This document shows positions 11,716-25,923 of a DNA stretch of 64,000 nt, in pieces; positions within the stretch are counted from its first letter, which is position 1, and every line of letters starts with the position of its first letter. Below the pieces are notes generated by a model. The model was not told the origin of the DNA, did no database searches, and saw nothing but the letters and a program-made list of their open reading frames with translations. Position numbers and translations under genes: made by a program. The DNA comes from Bryum argenteum (taxonomy: Eukaryota > Streptophyta > Bryopsida > Bryales > Bryaceae): NCBI GenBank assembly GCA_037043015.1, contig CM073323.1, forward strand, positions 22,782,758 through 22,846,757. The letters run 5' to 3'.

Positions 11716-14700
11716 TTATTTGTGGAGAAATCTTTTAGCTTTAGATGTAACACTTTGTCGTGGGTGTCTCATACTTGCACGCCGAGCAATATCCCACGAC
11801 TTGGCTGGAGGAGGTACACCCTCCTGTTGAGCGAAGAAAGACTCAAATCCAGGTGAATCGAATGAGAATCCTGTGTGTTTCGACCTTTCCTTCGGAAGCT
11901 GGGCCATTTGTATTCTCCTCCTGTCTTCCAAACTTGGCTCGTGCCCGTCAAGCATCGCCATCCGCTCTGGCGCACCCTCAGAATCTGATCCACCATACTT
12001 ACGAGCCTCTTGTAGAATTTGGAAGTCGTATGGGTAAAACCACCTCTGTAGACTGCATAACAAGCCACTCCGTTCAGAGCTTTGAACTCCTTGCCTAAAG
12101 CTACAAATGCTGAGCACAAAAGGGAGGAGACTTACAATAGCACAAGAAGATCCCCCGCCAAAGCTATAATTGGAACCAGCAACAAGAGAAACCAGAAGTA
12201 CCAGGTGCTTAATAAAGTGAACATCACCCAGTATATGTTTTCCTGCACATAAAAGATTCCACTTAGAAACCGAATCTAGTGATACTGATCCTCCAGATCA
12301 TGAGAGTCGTTAGTTTAGAGTACCTGTATGAAGCTAACTTGGATTCCGGAGTAGATGAAAACAAAGAGAAACCACCCGAAAATACTTCCACCCACGCCAA
12401 CAGCGTGCCACTTGTTAAGTGATGAAGCGGCCATCATAAGACGCAAATTGACAGTTGTTAAAATACAAGTGTACGCTAGAGTTGAGACGTCCCATACTCC
12501 AAGCATTCTTCCGGAATAGTTTTGAGCACTCTGAGCAGCCTGAACAGGGAAATAGAAGAACACGAGCGACTGGTAGGTGGCACTAATAAGCCAGAGTATG
12601 ATCACTCGCCACTTGAAGAATAGATTCTGAATGCCTGCTCGATACAGCTCCGGGTATTTCCTTGACATCTTGGCACTTACGTCCTGTTATGGGACAAGGC
12701 AATAGATCAGTCACACGATATGCAGGTGCTAAAGAGTAATACAATTAAACGATAGAGCAAGAGCTCATGAGTATACCTGGTCAAAGATACCGACAACAAT
12801 CACTGGAAGTGCAGTGAAGAGAACATTATACAGCGACTGAAACCAATCGTCGTAAAACCGTTGGCCGGAAAAGCCCGTGTAAAGTGTGAACCAGAATTGG
12901 GTGAGAGTGAAGGCCAAATTCTTGTAGAAGAAATACGCAACTACCTGTTACAAGCCATACCAAAATGAGACAGCAACAGTATTAGCCATGCTGATAGTTT
13001 GACACCTCATGCCATTAGACTGTGAAATTCCGTGAGTCACTGAATGAAGAAATCGATGTGTTTCTCACCCACCTTTGTGATCCGAATGTAAGACCATCTC
13101 CCATGTACTAGAAGCAAGTCTTTGAGAAATCTGAACTGAGCGATCGCGAAGTCACTTGCCATCACAGCTTGCATTCCCTCTTGCCCACTAATTCCTACCC
13201 CAATATGCGCAGCCTGAATCATGCTTACGTCGTTCGCTCCATCACCAATGCTTAATGTGATCTTCTTAGCATCATCCTTGATGAGTGATGTAACCTGCAC
13301 AAAAAACAGCCATTGTATTGAGCACTAGACAGCAAAAGGAGACTCAGCGCACAGTTATTGATATATTTGAAAGAAGATCCACACCCAGGACGGTCTCTTG
13401 ATCATTAACGTCAAAGTGGCCTCGGGAGTTCCAAGGAAAGTTTGGAGCTATTCAGTTGGTTGTAGTAGAGTCGCACAATGGACAAAGAAGAGTACCTGCG
13501 CTTTTTGCAAAGGTGAAACTCGACAGCAAACCACAGCCTTGCATAGCATACATAGCCGCAGTAATGTTCCCCGCAGCATGAGGGGATCCAATGCATACAT
13601 AAGGCACCTTCCGTCGATCACGAGAGCCATATCCGTATCGTCTATCATACCCTCAGCTTCCTGTAGGTATTCCTCCATGCGCCGCTTTACTAATGCACTG
13701 ACGGCTTGGGCAGTCATTAAAGCATCACCCTGCAGTCGATCGTTCATAATATTAGAAGGTCCGGTGACAGAATGTCTATCTCATGATAGAGTCAGCAACT
13801 GCTAATTTCAATCTCGAACTTGAAGAAACGGGGGCGAGGAACCTACCCTTTCTTCAACATCTCGAATCTCCTTCACATCTGAGTTCAATATGAACTGCTT
13901 CATCTCATTGTTGACAAGACTACAAGCTGCACATCAACATGAAGAGCACTTAGTCCCGCTAAAACACTATACAGGTTCACTCCTCGTACGACAAGAATAT
14001 ACGTCTACAAACTACAAAGAGTGGAGAGTCATCCATTCAGGTCAAAAGCATTTGGGTAGTAAGAAGGTAAAAAGGGTACCATATGCAATGTTGATGGCCG
14101 TTTCTAATTTGTCCCCAGTCAACATCCATATCTTGATGCCAGCTCTTGACAGGGTTTCTATGCAGTTCGGGACTCCGTCTTGAAGTTTGTCTTCAATTGC
14201 AGTGCACCCCAGTAAAATAAGCTCTTTCTCAATGAGCTCAGCAACCTGTTTAAAATCATGTTCCGACGACAGAATTAGGAGACCAATATGTCTGAATAAC
14301 ACTGCCGTGATACTTTGGTGTAGAAGTTCACCCTTCAGCCACCGGTACTTGCTTAATATCATGACCACCAAAACAACCAAGAAACCTTTCTCAAGGCGAA
14401 CTATTGCCAGCTGGGTAACATCCATAGTTCAACTGATACATACCTCATCTATCTTCTTTTCTCTGTCCCGAAGTGCTGATTTGGCCTGAATGAATTTTTC
14501 ATTCCAACTTTCATAAATGTCGGGAGTCAACCGACGATACGCTAGACATAGGGTTCGAAGCCCGTCGGCACCAAACTTCTCAAGATGGTCTCGTGTGGAT
14601 TCCTTATATTGGTTAACAGCGCCATCAGCCATTCTTTCGTATATCACTGAATCAGCACCCTGCAGACAGTCAGCAACGGTAAGTCACCTTGCACGACCTC

Positions 14701-17700
14701 ACAGAATCCTCGAATGCTCTGGATTAGGTGCAGAATGTCACGGGATCAACTTTGCCCATTCAAATGCCAACTAAAAGGTCATAGGCACAAAACTAATAGG
14801 ATCTTCCATCAACCATCCCAGCCCTCAATTAACACCTTAAGTACGAAATGAGTGAAAGTAAAAACAGCAATTCTCATCAAACATAAAGCTTGTCTCAGCA
14901 CTAAAAGCATCAGGAAAGACTCAAATGGCCGGCTTACTTTGCAGTACAGAATGAGTTGACCATCTGGATACCGACATATTACAGACTGCCGCTTCCGAGT
15001 GCTGTCCCGCCACATCAGTATCCCACCATGATAGAGACGTAAAGCATATCAGAAACAGTCGTTCATACTTAAACTGCGAGAAACATACACTACGAAAGTA
15101 AAGGCAAATCTATGTAGCTTACATAAGGAGTAGAAGATGATACAACCAAATGAACAGAACTTGACAGAACCAACCTGTTGAACTCTAGCACATGTAAGAT
15201 TTCATACTCCATTTCAGACGCCTTGTGTAGCTTCTCAACATGATATTCGCGAACACGAATAGTGGTTGGTGAACGCCTGGCACGAACAATATCAATGGTT
15301 ATTTCTTTGCATACATAAAACCAACCCTGTAAAGACCACTTCCACCTGCCCCATTGTAATTTGAGAGGATTGCAAGATCCAAACTGCAAAATTATCCAGG
15401 CCCATAAGCTACGACATCAACTTAACCTCCCTGTTTAAAAATAAGCTGCGAAAGCATCAAACGGAACTGCTAGAACCACCAGAGGAAGAAAAATTTAAGT
15501 TACAGTAAACAATAACTTTGGTAGCGGATTCAAAGAGAAGCTCTTACGCATAGAAAAAGAAACCGAAGTTTTTAGCAGCAGTGACCAGAGCAGCCTCATC
15601 CGGAGAGGCTGCTTGGTAAGTGGTTTCGTCCGGAGTCTCTCCACCCTCAGGAAGCACAGTATGACAGATAGCTAAACATCTAAAGAACTCCTGCAAGTAA
15701 AGACGAGAGCAGACCAACCGCTTTAGAACAACAAATTACTTGGATTCCCAAGTATTCAAGATGGTGAGGGTTACTCTATCTGTAACTATAATCAACAGAA
15801 CGCTGCAAGAACTTGCCTTACATTGTAGACAAAGATTCAACCTCTATAGTACACTTTTGAGTTCCTGAAGATAGACACAAGTAATTCACAGCAAAACAAC
15901 TCCCTATAATATAAAGCCGTACCATTTTGTGAGCATATTCATGGACAAACGCCCAGACTTTTCAATTGAACGTCTTATCAGGCCGTAAACTGTAAAAGGA
16001 CAGAAAATACCATGCAAGCAGTTGGATTGCTTTCATTGCGCCATTGGCCTTTCATAAGTCTCATATCATCAAAGTTGAAGCCCCTCTCCCATTTAGCGTC
16101 TTCTGACCTTGGAATCTGAAGAGTGTCATAACATCGTTAGGTGGTTGCTAGGTTCAGACAAGGTACTCCTGATCTCAAACTAGGTGATAAAGAAATAGTA
16201 ACTCCAGAATTTGCACCGCATTGCAGCCCCTGAGTTCAACTAAAGAACCATCGTTGCAGATTCATAAAAGTAAGCGAAATGTATACGTTCTGAATGAAAT
16301 TGGCTTTCTTCATTTGAAATCTCACTTCCGAATTACCTCTTCGAGCGGAACACCGTTTCGACGGGCAGCTGCTCTTTGGATTTCAGTCACCCCATTGCCA
16401 TACATGTTCCCAGCAATAGAACACTTGAAGAACTCCATCAGATTTCTTGTCAAAGTGCCAGTCTTATCTGAAAATATATATTCTATCTGCAGGTCACGAC
16501 GGAAGAAGTTAGAGCTGCAATGATTTGAAAAGATTCAAAGGGTGATCAACGAGAAACAAATATGGTTGTGGTAGGAGTATTCACCTGACCCAGTTCCTCA
16601 TTGAGGTTCGATGTGCGAGCCAAGGCAGGTGTGTTACTTTCTTTATGATACATCATAGCATCGTTGTTGATGAACATATTCGACTGTATGAACTTGATCA
16701 TCTGCAGAGGAACGCACAAGGGATAAATCACTTTCTATGTACTTCACAAGACCACCGCAGCAGATCGAGAGAATTTACAACCAAAAACTGCGGCACCGAA
16801 GTAGTGCACTGGACCAATTTTGACGAAAAATACAGCTGATACACGGTTTTTTAAGTAACATAAACCCGAATCATTAAGGTAGCCCTTGAAACAAGTAGAG
16901 CAGAAAAGTCAAATACCTCAATAGACACGTATAACGATATGGGAATAATATTCGCGTAGAGTGTCAAGAGAGTGAAAAACGTTAACACAGCCACCTGTTC
17001 ACGCACACAGCAATAAAATTAGACTGGGTACAGGATCCAATTCATCGTTCAAGACAACATTTCAAACAGAGAGGAAGAGAATTCATGAAACGGAGCAGTT
17101 ATGAGTTGACATTGAACAGATGTGAAGCAACCCATGAATGTTGTGAACATAGTTTACCAGAGCCTTGTTCCTAGGATCGTACTGCCCTTCAGTTCCAGGA
17201 AGCTTTAGTCCCAGGTACCAGTATTCAGTGTTAATGAAGACACCGCTGCAGAGATGCAGGACCGATCACTCGTGAGAACAATGATACTTCAATTTGATCA
17301 CAACTCACACGTTCTTACTACTTTCTCACGTATGCATTCCAACCGTTCGAAAATATATACACTCTGTCTAGGTTCTTGTAAAAATTTATGTAACAAAGTG
17401 TATGTAAATCGACCAAACCAGAGTGACTCACAAGTCAGAAGAGCATGAAATGTATAAAACGATAAATCTCGTAAATACGATAAATCAACGAAAGAAGAAA
17501 CTCGTTAGAAAAAGAGAATGAGATCCAACCTGCCTATAGCTCCAATGAAACATATTGTGAATAAAATGCCAAATAGCAGCAGAATGAGCATATCAAGTTT
17601 CAGCTCCAGAGTGCTGCGCTTGGATGGTACATCCATCGAATTCATCATCACCTGCGAATATAGACATGTAATCAATTATTGTGCACATCCAAAGGACAGT

Positions 17701-20684
17701 AAAAGCACCTTATCATGCGTATGGATTGGAGAACCTAATCAAAAGCATCACTCACAAAAGTAGTAAAATTAATAACTGGTGTTCTTTCCATGGAAGAAAA
17801 AGTCAAGTTTTGAACGTCGCTGGTCACAAGCACCCTAACTCACCTTTGTCTCATGCCCGGTGAAAATCACCGCACCGACGATACAAGTGGTATTCCTTAA
17901 GCTACATCCCTGCCAAGCACCCAACAGAAGTTCCACGAATCTGTTAAACATGAAATCTCTAGTGAAGCACAAGTACCTGCCCTCTTACGAACTAGATCAG
18001 ATAAGACCATAGATTCAAACTCACCCGAAGAAGAATCTGATTAGGAGTGATAGGAATGATTTGCTTGCTGATTTCCAGATTGCCAGTGAAGGTGTAGAGC
18101 GAATTATTTGGGTGTTCACAGGTAATTATGCCTGTCTCATGTAGAAAATGAAGAAAGTGGAAGGCGTCAGTGAACTATCTTTACTTCCAGAAAGCATGAC
18201 AACAAAGAAGTACTCATGCGAACGAAACTTATCCTACGTGACAGAGTTGATAACTTCCACGTAAGATGTAGACAAGTGGCTCAGGATGCTGAATGTATCG
18301 AAGGATTCATACAGCAGGTAAGTGATACCTTTGAACTCCGTAGCTTTCTTTTCATCGATGTAATCCCAAGTCCGCTCAAGTGCTTTCCTGATCTTGAGAT
18401 TGGTTTCTCCATCCAAATTTGAAGTCTGGATCCAGGAGAACGGTATTAGCGGTTGATGAAATAGAGGTTCACTTTGAGCTGAACACTAAAAGCAGAATGC
18501 AACACGGTTGTCTCCCGGCACCTCTACAGAACATAGTCTAATTTATAACGAAGGTAAACTATGTCCCTACGCAAGTAAAGTATCCGGTGCGACAGAAAAG
18601 CTCGTAATGAGCACCTCAAAAACTATGGCTTCCTTTGCATAACGACGGTGAATTTGCATTGGTAGGTGAAAATCCAGAATGAATAAGAAGGCCTTTCTAC
18701 TATCTCGAAATTACCCGACCATGATTTACACATTCCTAAATTTGCGAATGGGTAATAATTGTTAAGTTCAGCGGACAGAGACCAACTTATCGACAGGCAG
18801 AACTCAAAGGAGGAGATTCTTGTCGCAAGACTTTACCTCAATGTAGCAAATACCGTCAGCATTTGTGCTCGCCAATAACAGCAAATCTGCTGGAAAGTAA
18901 TTATCTTGATTTACCTGTAGAGCCGAAACATAAGATTGAATGTAAGACAAAAACCAGCAGACGAGGTCACCCTGTAGAGGTGCTTCGCTTCCCAATTGAA
19001 GCTGCCAGCATCACTTATCCACGCGAACTATTTTTACTCGTCCAGATTAGCGCTACTAAGATAATTATGACCTTCTGGCAAATTACATGGTAATAACTCA
19101 ATGGCAGAGTGATACAGAAGGCCAAGAGACTTGCCCGGATGATATCACCAACTTTGACATCGCTCCATGGCACCCTCAACCACATCCTTCCCTCAAGTCT
19201 ATCAACTAAGCTCGAGTTCACCACCTTATCATTCATCCATCGTTTCTGAAACAAATAATGCACTAGATCAGGAGAAGCATCCAGAGTGAAAATGTGCTGT
19301 AACAGAAACAATCATGCACCAACTTCGAAACGACAAATATACAAGAGAATGAATGGTGCGATGATAACAAGTAGATAGATCACTACATGAAGGAGGAATA
19401 AAAACCACAAATGACCAGCAATAAGGTCATCTCGATGCTTACACGATCCTCAAAGGCCTCCTTCATTAACGAAACGCCGAGCACCAGAACAAGCGGTACA
19501 ATATTGGTAATCGGCTGCACCGGACTGCAGAAAAGCAAGAGACAGCAGACGCCTTCAGATCATCAACTGTCTAATTTCGGGTGTGCAATCACGAAGATGA
19601 CCTCGACCAGATGCTTCGATAAGGCCATCAGTCGAGCAATCACATCGAATTGTCCTAACAAAATTAAGACAGATGAACAGGAGTAAAGTTGTTTAGCTAA
19701 AACGATTTGAATTCGTCATGTAAAAACAACGAACTCCACATTTCTACAGCAATATTAATGCCTTAGCCCACCAACGTCGAAAAAATCTACACTCATCTTA
19801 CCTGACAGGTGTTGCTGACAAGATTGCAATCATCAGAAAGTAAAGATTGGCCACACGTCGAAACTGCACAACACAGACATCGTCAACGTAATCCAAATCG
19901 CTAAAATAAAAAAACACAGTTTCTCATTACCATACTAGGGCAAAGTGCTCTTAGTTCCACAGTCGAAATCAATAACCTCATGAGTGCACGGCATTTACTG
20001 TACCCGTCTTATTCTTCAGTAACGCGTACAGAGACAAAGACTAATATCTAGAGAAAGACTTACATATGTCCACCAACCAACAACTTTTCAGAACAGGAAG
20101 CAGTCTGCAAAAAGTCTCGTTTGTAATAGGTACCTGTTCAAACAAGCCCTTCGGGAAAAAAGTAAACAAATTATACTTCGTAGTCGAAACCGAGTTGTTC
20201 TGCAAAGAGCAATGTTTCAAAATTAGCGCTATTGCGAATTCTAAACAGGTCTGTTTCTCAGATCCGAACACTCCGAACCAGCTCACGCATGCCATTCTCT
20301 AAACAGCTACAACACCGACAGGACTCTCCTCCTGATCGTAACAATTACTTTCTCCTCACAATTACAGGACTTTCAATTTTCGTAACTCGAGCGTTTCCCT
20401 AACCTTGTCTTGCGAAATTACAGCTCATTCCTGAAAATTCGGTCGCAGGCTAACTAACCGGATCAGTCATAGCTGAATTTTTGAAAAGCGCTAAACCCTA
20501 CAGAGAGATGCTTTTCCATTTGTTGGCCATTGCGATCCGGAGCTGGTGGCATGCAATATGCAAAAGGGCGGGAGAGAGAGAGGGAGAGGAGTGGTACCAT
20601 GAATTTGAACTGCCGATCCCGAAGTGGATCGGGATCATTGCAGTAAACGGTGCGGTGATCCACACCGCCGTCGTCCGTGGCCAT
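11716..20684 (-). CDS. ALA3: P4-type ATPase, phospholipid flippase of the ALA3 type
   Basis: Flips phospholipids to the cytosolic leaflet; plant ALA3 acts in Golgi and plasma-membrane trafficking with an ALIS subunit (family knowledge). Exons: 20684-20598, 20199-20134, 19863-19802, 19524-19443, 19245-19135, 18914-18837, 18425-18329, 18131-18025, 17909-17844, 17651-17530, 17245-17158, 16994-16917, 16701-16585, 16486-16337, 16115-16011, 15690-15548, 15276-15175, 15001-14938, 14659-14444, 14245-14080, 13926-13847, 13729-13496, 13294-13073, 12944-12777, 12683-12324, 12242-12136, 12052-11716. Phases agree throughout: 1204 codons (Arabidopsis ALA3 is about 1213). Motifs: DGETNLK 167-173, PISL 340-343, DKTGTLT 394-400 (phosphorylated Asp394), SPDEAALV 501-508, TGDK 690-693, GDGAND 824-829, then the C-terminal membrane domain and an ALA3-like tail ([17 protein letters not shown]). 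The intron after 19135 appears to use a GC donor (gcaagt). The gene appears complete. Confidence 0.96.
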
Positions 20685-20772
20685 GGCGAAGCTCCTTTCC
20701 TAAATGCAGTGTCGAAACTCCCCCATACCTGGAACTACTGGTACTCTGTCTCTGCCTCTGCCTCTGTACCCC

Positions 20773-20781
20773 AAACCCTAA
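20773..20781 (+). promoter_or_regulatory. telo-box upstream of ALA3
   Basis: The sequence aaaccctaa lies about 90 bp upstream of the ALA3 start codon (on the opposite strand), beside a short tctgcc-type run at 20745-20767. Telo-boxes of this form are common in 5' regions of plant housekeeping and growth-related genes. A regulatory role here is inferred from position only. Confidence 0.45.
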
Positions 20782-21474
20782 CTAATGGCTCGATCCGATC
20801 GGGGTTGAATCGGGGAAAGCGCGATATGGGTTGTGTGCGGGAATTGTGCGGAGGTGAGATTGCGATGGGGGTGCACATGGGCCTGGACTGGGCCGCCCTC
20901 TCTCTCGGTAGTAGTCAGGATGAAGCGCGTGCGTGAAAGCGAACCCCGGCGGGTGGAGTGTTTGGTCCGAAGCCGCGGACATTAGCTACCATGACGCTTC
21001 TTCCCCGTGGAAACAGGTTCGGTGCTTTTTCCTAGTGGCTTACTAGCATTTGCTCATATTTGTCTTGTCTTTGAGGTAAGGGAGAGTGCTAAAAAATGGC
21101 TCAAATTTTACATTTCTGAAGATATAATGAAAGTAATTTTCATGCATGGAGAAAGTAATTGGAATGACAGACATAGTGGATTTATGATTTTTGAACTCTT
21201 ATACAATTTGCTATGAGTTTTTGAAGACAATCTCATAGGTGTTTCTAAAATGATGCCCTAATTTTGCACCCAATAATATTTGCCATGTACTGCTGTTGAG
21301 TGAAGAAGCTATTATGTACATCTGGGTCAAGAAGCCTAGTGCTCCATTATCAGTATTGCTCCAATTTTGAGACGTCTCCCTTACATGATAGGTGCATATT
21401 TCTTTTGCCATTGGATGAATGCCTAAAGTTTTAAGGCACTATTTCCATGCTTTACCCTCAATACTACCCTTTTT
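20782..21474. other. 5' flank of ALA3, no gene recognised
   Basis: The part up to about 21000 is G+C richer and probably belongs to the ALA3 promoter. The rest is AT-rich without recognisable coding content. Confidence 0.4.
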
Positions 21475-22170
21475 GAATGCAAGGTGAGAATATTAATTTT
21501 ATAATGTACTTTAAAATATGTAATTGTAGGTACTAGTACCTAACTCCTACGTGTATATGTATATAAAATTTAAGATAAATTCCTTACTATTTGTGAGATA
21601 GTAAATGTTTGATAATGTTTGAAATTGAGAAAAAAGTTTTTCCCTTTGTTGTAAAGAGGGTGAGCCAAGTTCTCAGGGTCAAGAAAACCATTTTTGGTAG
21701 TAAATTAGATTGGTGGCTCTTCAAGTTTGTGATTCTTGGGGACTTAAGAATATGTCTATGCAATTTTTACCCTCATACGACCTATAAAACCTAAAGAATC
21801 GCTTGATTATTCCCATAGAGGTATGGTAAAATTTTAATACAAAGGCCAATCTTCGACAAGTATAAATGCATCTCAAACATTATTGGATTGTAAATCGAAA
21901 AGGTAACATCATGCCTTACGACTCATTTACAAGTAAAGAACAAAAAAATAATAATATTAAAAAAAATTTTAAAAATCTAAATTTTAGGTGATTTTCAAAG
22001 TTTGTGCAATTCAATTGTTTTCGGGCACATTTTGAGAATAAATGAGCATATAGGTCGCAGTTTGGGCAGTGCTAGGCACATTTCAGATAATTTTTTCAAA
22101 CTTTGACCATGAATTTCTTCTAAAATATAAGGAGTTTGAGAGCTCTAAATGACTGATCAGAAAGGTATGG
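21475..22170. repeat. diverged direct duplication, copy 1
   Basis: Shares the same ordered words with 22740-23425, for example a ccatttttggtag block, a ctcatacgacct block and a garggtatggt block, about 1.26 kb apart in the same orientation. It is clearly old, with many indels and substitutions. No function or element type recognised. Confidence 0.65.
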
Positions 22171-22286
22171 AAAAACTCTACAACCCGCAAAGGTTTCAAA
22201 TGATCCATGCAAGCTAAAAATAAGTAACTAAGAGGCTGCGAGAGCCATAATGGCCCATAATGGCCTCATGATACTTTATGGGTTAA

Positions 22287-22511
22287 CTCCTAAAGGTCTG
22301 AGCGTGTCGTGGCGACCAGTAGAATACGGTGTATTTTGGTTGTATTTGGAGTGAATACACACCTTTAATGGGTTTGAGTTCAAAGAAGAAGTTGACATTT
22401 GAATTAATGCGGTTCTAGTGAGCTATTACAATTCCAGTTTAGAGTTTCTTGTTGGTAGCAAATCCTAATTATACGACAGCGTACATACTATCCCGAAGGG
22501 ACTTTTAAGGG
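22287..22511. mobile_element. TTAA-flanked MITE related to 10659-10892
   Basis: TTAA at 22283-22286 and 22512-22515 flank ends CTCCTAAAGG and TTTTAAGGG. The subterminal cccgaaggg palindrome by the right end matches the position of the hairpin in the other two copies. It lies between the two copies of the direct duplication. Confidence 0.6.
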
Positions 22512-22739
22512 TTAAACATGACTCTAGAGTAGTAGAAGAAGAACTTTGGAGGAGATAGAAAAAGAACAGAGGCCTTAAAAGGTCAATGTAAATAGTGTCA
22601 ATTTCATCCTTAATTCTACACGCTATGACCAACTCCATTCCTATTACAAGGTGAATGAAGTGTTTGTTTGATTTAGCCTTGCATGTTTAGCTCCTAGAAA
22701 CAACTAGCCAAAAAAGCTCAAAACTGCCAAAATCTACCT

Positions 22740-23425
22740 TTTTCATACAAGGTGAAAATATTGAAATCCTGACAGACTTATAGGTATGTAACCATAGGCT
22801 CTAGTACATAACTTGTATGCATATATGTATATCAAATCCCATATCCAAATTTCTTACAATTGTGAGATCATAACATTCAAAGTTGGAGGAAAAGTTTTTT
22901 CTCCCTTGTTGTAGAAAGGATTATTAGTTTTTTGAGGGCAAAAAGAAACCATTTTTGGTAGAAGATATGATATGAGGCTTTTTAAATTCTTATTCTAAGG
23001 CGATTTTCAAAATTGTCTATTCAATTTTAATTCTCATACGACCTAAAATTCCTAAAGAAATGCCTAATTATTCACATGGAGGGATGGTGAAATCCTGCTA
23101 CAAAGTCCGATCATTAACAATAAAAATGGCATGTGAAAGATATTTGGATTAAGGATCCAAACAATTAGATGATGACTTCAAACCTCATTTACATGGAGAA
23201 AAAACAAAACTTGGAAAAAAGTAGATTTTCAAACTTTGGTGATTTTTAAAAACTTTTGCAATTTAAATTGATTTCGGGCACACTTTATGAGTATATAAGC
23301 ACTTATGGCAATTTGGGGATAATGATTATCTCCTAAAGTATGAAGAAATTATGAAGCACAAAGGAATTTTCGGAAAGGTATTGAAAAACCCTATAACTTG
23401 CAAGACATTTCAACTTCATGTATGT
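22740..23425. repeat. diverged direct duplication, copy 2
   Basis: Second copy of the block at 21475-22170, in the same order and orientation. Confidence 0.65.
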
Positions 23426-23514
23426 TGAATTCGAATGATGACCAAACCCTTATTGTCCACAATTTGGCATCAATCGAATTTAGGGGTCAAGCGCAAAGGT
23501 TATAGCACCAACCG

Positions 23515-23764
23515 TAAGACCACTAACACCTCTGAGGGCGAATACTATGCTAGTTCATGTTTAGCCGCTGTTGACTTATAACAATCGAGATGTCATTCCC
23601 CTTGAGGGATACATCATTCATACAACACGGTTCAAGAAACCCCCTCTCTACCTTAATAGGGTAGATTGTGGTAGTGAGTACCACGCCGGGCATGGAGACT
23701 AGAATCTCCAACGTCGTCATTGGAGGCTATGGGCCCTAATCACCAAGCCAAGGCTTATGGTACC
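23515..23764 (-). mobile_element. decayed tRNA-derived SINE
   Basis: Read on the minus strand from 23764, it follows the same order of words as the two full-length SINEs at 46795-47151 and 62875-63225: a box-A-like ttggcttggtgattaggg, a box-B-like gattctagtc, then a cggcgtggtactcac block. Many substitutions mark it as an old copy. Its 3' end could not be fixed. Confidence 0.65.
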
Positions 23765-25923
23765 TTGACTTGAAATTACTAATTGCTAGAAGTGAGTATT
23801 TTTTGTGGCTTTCCTAGAAATAGAAAAATCAAATTTGGAGTACTTCTTTTTTCAATCTTGGTACATAGGTGCTATAGAGTGTTAGGTGAAAATTTGTAAG
23901 AAATAGAATTTGCAACCTTAAGGTATCAAAAGCCTCATCAATACCATGTCACTACTCTTTCATAAGTTCATGTATTGATGAAAACCTACAAATTTGAAGT
24001 AGGGCTAAAACTTTGAGGAGCCATAATTTTTTCATTTAAAAACAAATCTGTTGATTTGTATCCCATATCTAGTACATTTTCTATGGTAAAATATTTATAA
24101 ATCCATCCAAACATTATGATTGTAAGCCATGCATATTTGTGAAGGCAACTTCTGCTATGAAGTTTGAAACATGGCACATATTTTCACATTACAAACCAAT
24201 ATGAAAATATGTGTCACATGTTTCAAACTATTAGAATTTCTTATCAGTTTCTTTTACTTAGGTATATTCTTAGGATGAAGCCTAACAACTTTCTAGTTGA
24301 ATTTTTTTTATCATGGTAATCTTGTTATTATATTCACAATGATGTTTGCACACTTAAGAAGTAAAAACACATAGGACCTAGTAGTGTTGTATCTTGTGCA
24401 TTTACCGATAGAGAATTCTAAAAATCTTAAAACACTAAATTTTAAGAGCCTTATATTGGCGTGGAACCCAAGAATAACTCTAGAGAAGTTAATCATTGAT
24501 TCATTCCCAAGTTTTGATTTAGTCTTTTGTATGCTCTCTCCTATGAATTGCTATGTGTAAAAAAGTGTAAAAACCTCATTTTCATAAGAGTGGTACTTAT
24601 GTATGAAAATGACATAGTCAAAAATGTAATAATTATGGTTGATTACACTTCTTTTCTTCTTTTTTTCCCATTAGAAAGCCTTATATATTTCTCACTCCAA
24701 AAATGTCTCTTTTTCTGCCCCTAGTCTTTCCGATGAATCTCCTCATTAAAGTGGAGTGGTTAAATATTTGAGATTTGGCAACCAAAAAGAGAAATAACCT
24801 CATGTAGCTAAATTGCACATTAAAATGGCACAAGAAATAACTCCAATTTAACAATATTGATGTTGTATAACTGTACCATGCGTCCATAATTTAAAGGTTG
24901 AATTAGTAGTTCATAATTTAACCCCTAAAGGTCCAAGAAAGCGGAAAAAACGCTTTTTGGAATTTCCGCAGGGAGAAAATTCAGCCAACTTTGACCATTA
25001 TAATCTCATAATTGGAGAAAAATTAACGGTTCAAATTTGACATTCGAGAAAAGGGTCTAGTTAACTTCAAGATCCTACGGTTGGATCTTCTAATCAATGC
25101 TTAGATTGAGTTTCTTTGCACCTGAAGTAGAAGAAGGTTCTTTTTGCTTACAAGCATGAACAAATGCAAACTTAATATTCAATGAAAGTTTCAGCCGGGT
25201 CGAATGTGAATGCAACACACTTTAGGATTCCAAATCGGATCATTCGTAATTTCACGTTCCAATGTGTTGAAATTCATTCATGAACTGCCTCGTTCAGATT
25301 AGAATGTAAGCAAAAGCTTCCCGAATGAAGTGTACATCGAGCCATCCGAGGTTTCTGATGGGTTCTTGGAAGATGTCTCGAAAGAATATAGATGTAGATT
25401 CAACTTAAGTACTTCCGAAATAGCATAAAGAATTCTTCAGCATGATGTTTGTCAATTCCGATTTAAGTTTTTAAGTACGAAGGCAAATCTGGAGAAACGA
25501 AAATTTCTCATGCAGTTATTTGCCAGTCGGTTTGAGTAGAAAGTTTGTGAAAAGAGCAAGTAAGACAGGAAGCTTCAAATTGCGGGAAGCTTAGGGCAAT
25601 ACACTTTTGTGTGTATTGCGGGAGGGAATGTGTAGATCGATGAGATGCTGGATTCCAAAACAGAATACTCGGCGGATTGAGGCGCACTGCGTAAATAACC
25701 AGAACGGAACTCCAGTGCTTATAACATGTCTTTATTGTTTATCATAAGTGGCAGAACTAGATATACGATTGAATCTAGCAACTTTCTAGGTCTATGGAGA
25801 TTTGTATTCAGAGAAACTCGATTAGGGTTTGAGTCATGAGTCTGGCTCAGTTCCATTACTTCGAGCACTCGAAGTGATATGAGTGTACATATTCAGGTAG
25901 CGAGATAATTTTCAAATTACATG
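23765..25923. other. AT-rich accessory DNA without recognised gene
   Basis: Nothing codes convincingly here. It contains a 67-nt hairpin at 24162-24228 and, near 24915, a single ttaacccctaaaggtcc word followed by a small palindrome. That word resembles one end of the TTAA-type MITEs, but no partner end was found. Confidence 0.4.
24162..24228. repeat. imperfect hairpin of about 29-bp arms
   Basis: The arm starting gtttgaaacatg (24162) pairs with the arm ending catgtttcaaac (24228), around a short loop. It is a local fold-back not matched to another repeat in the window. Confidence 0.65.
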
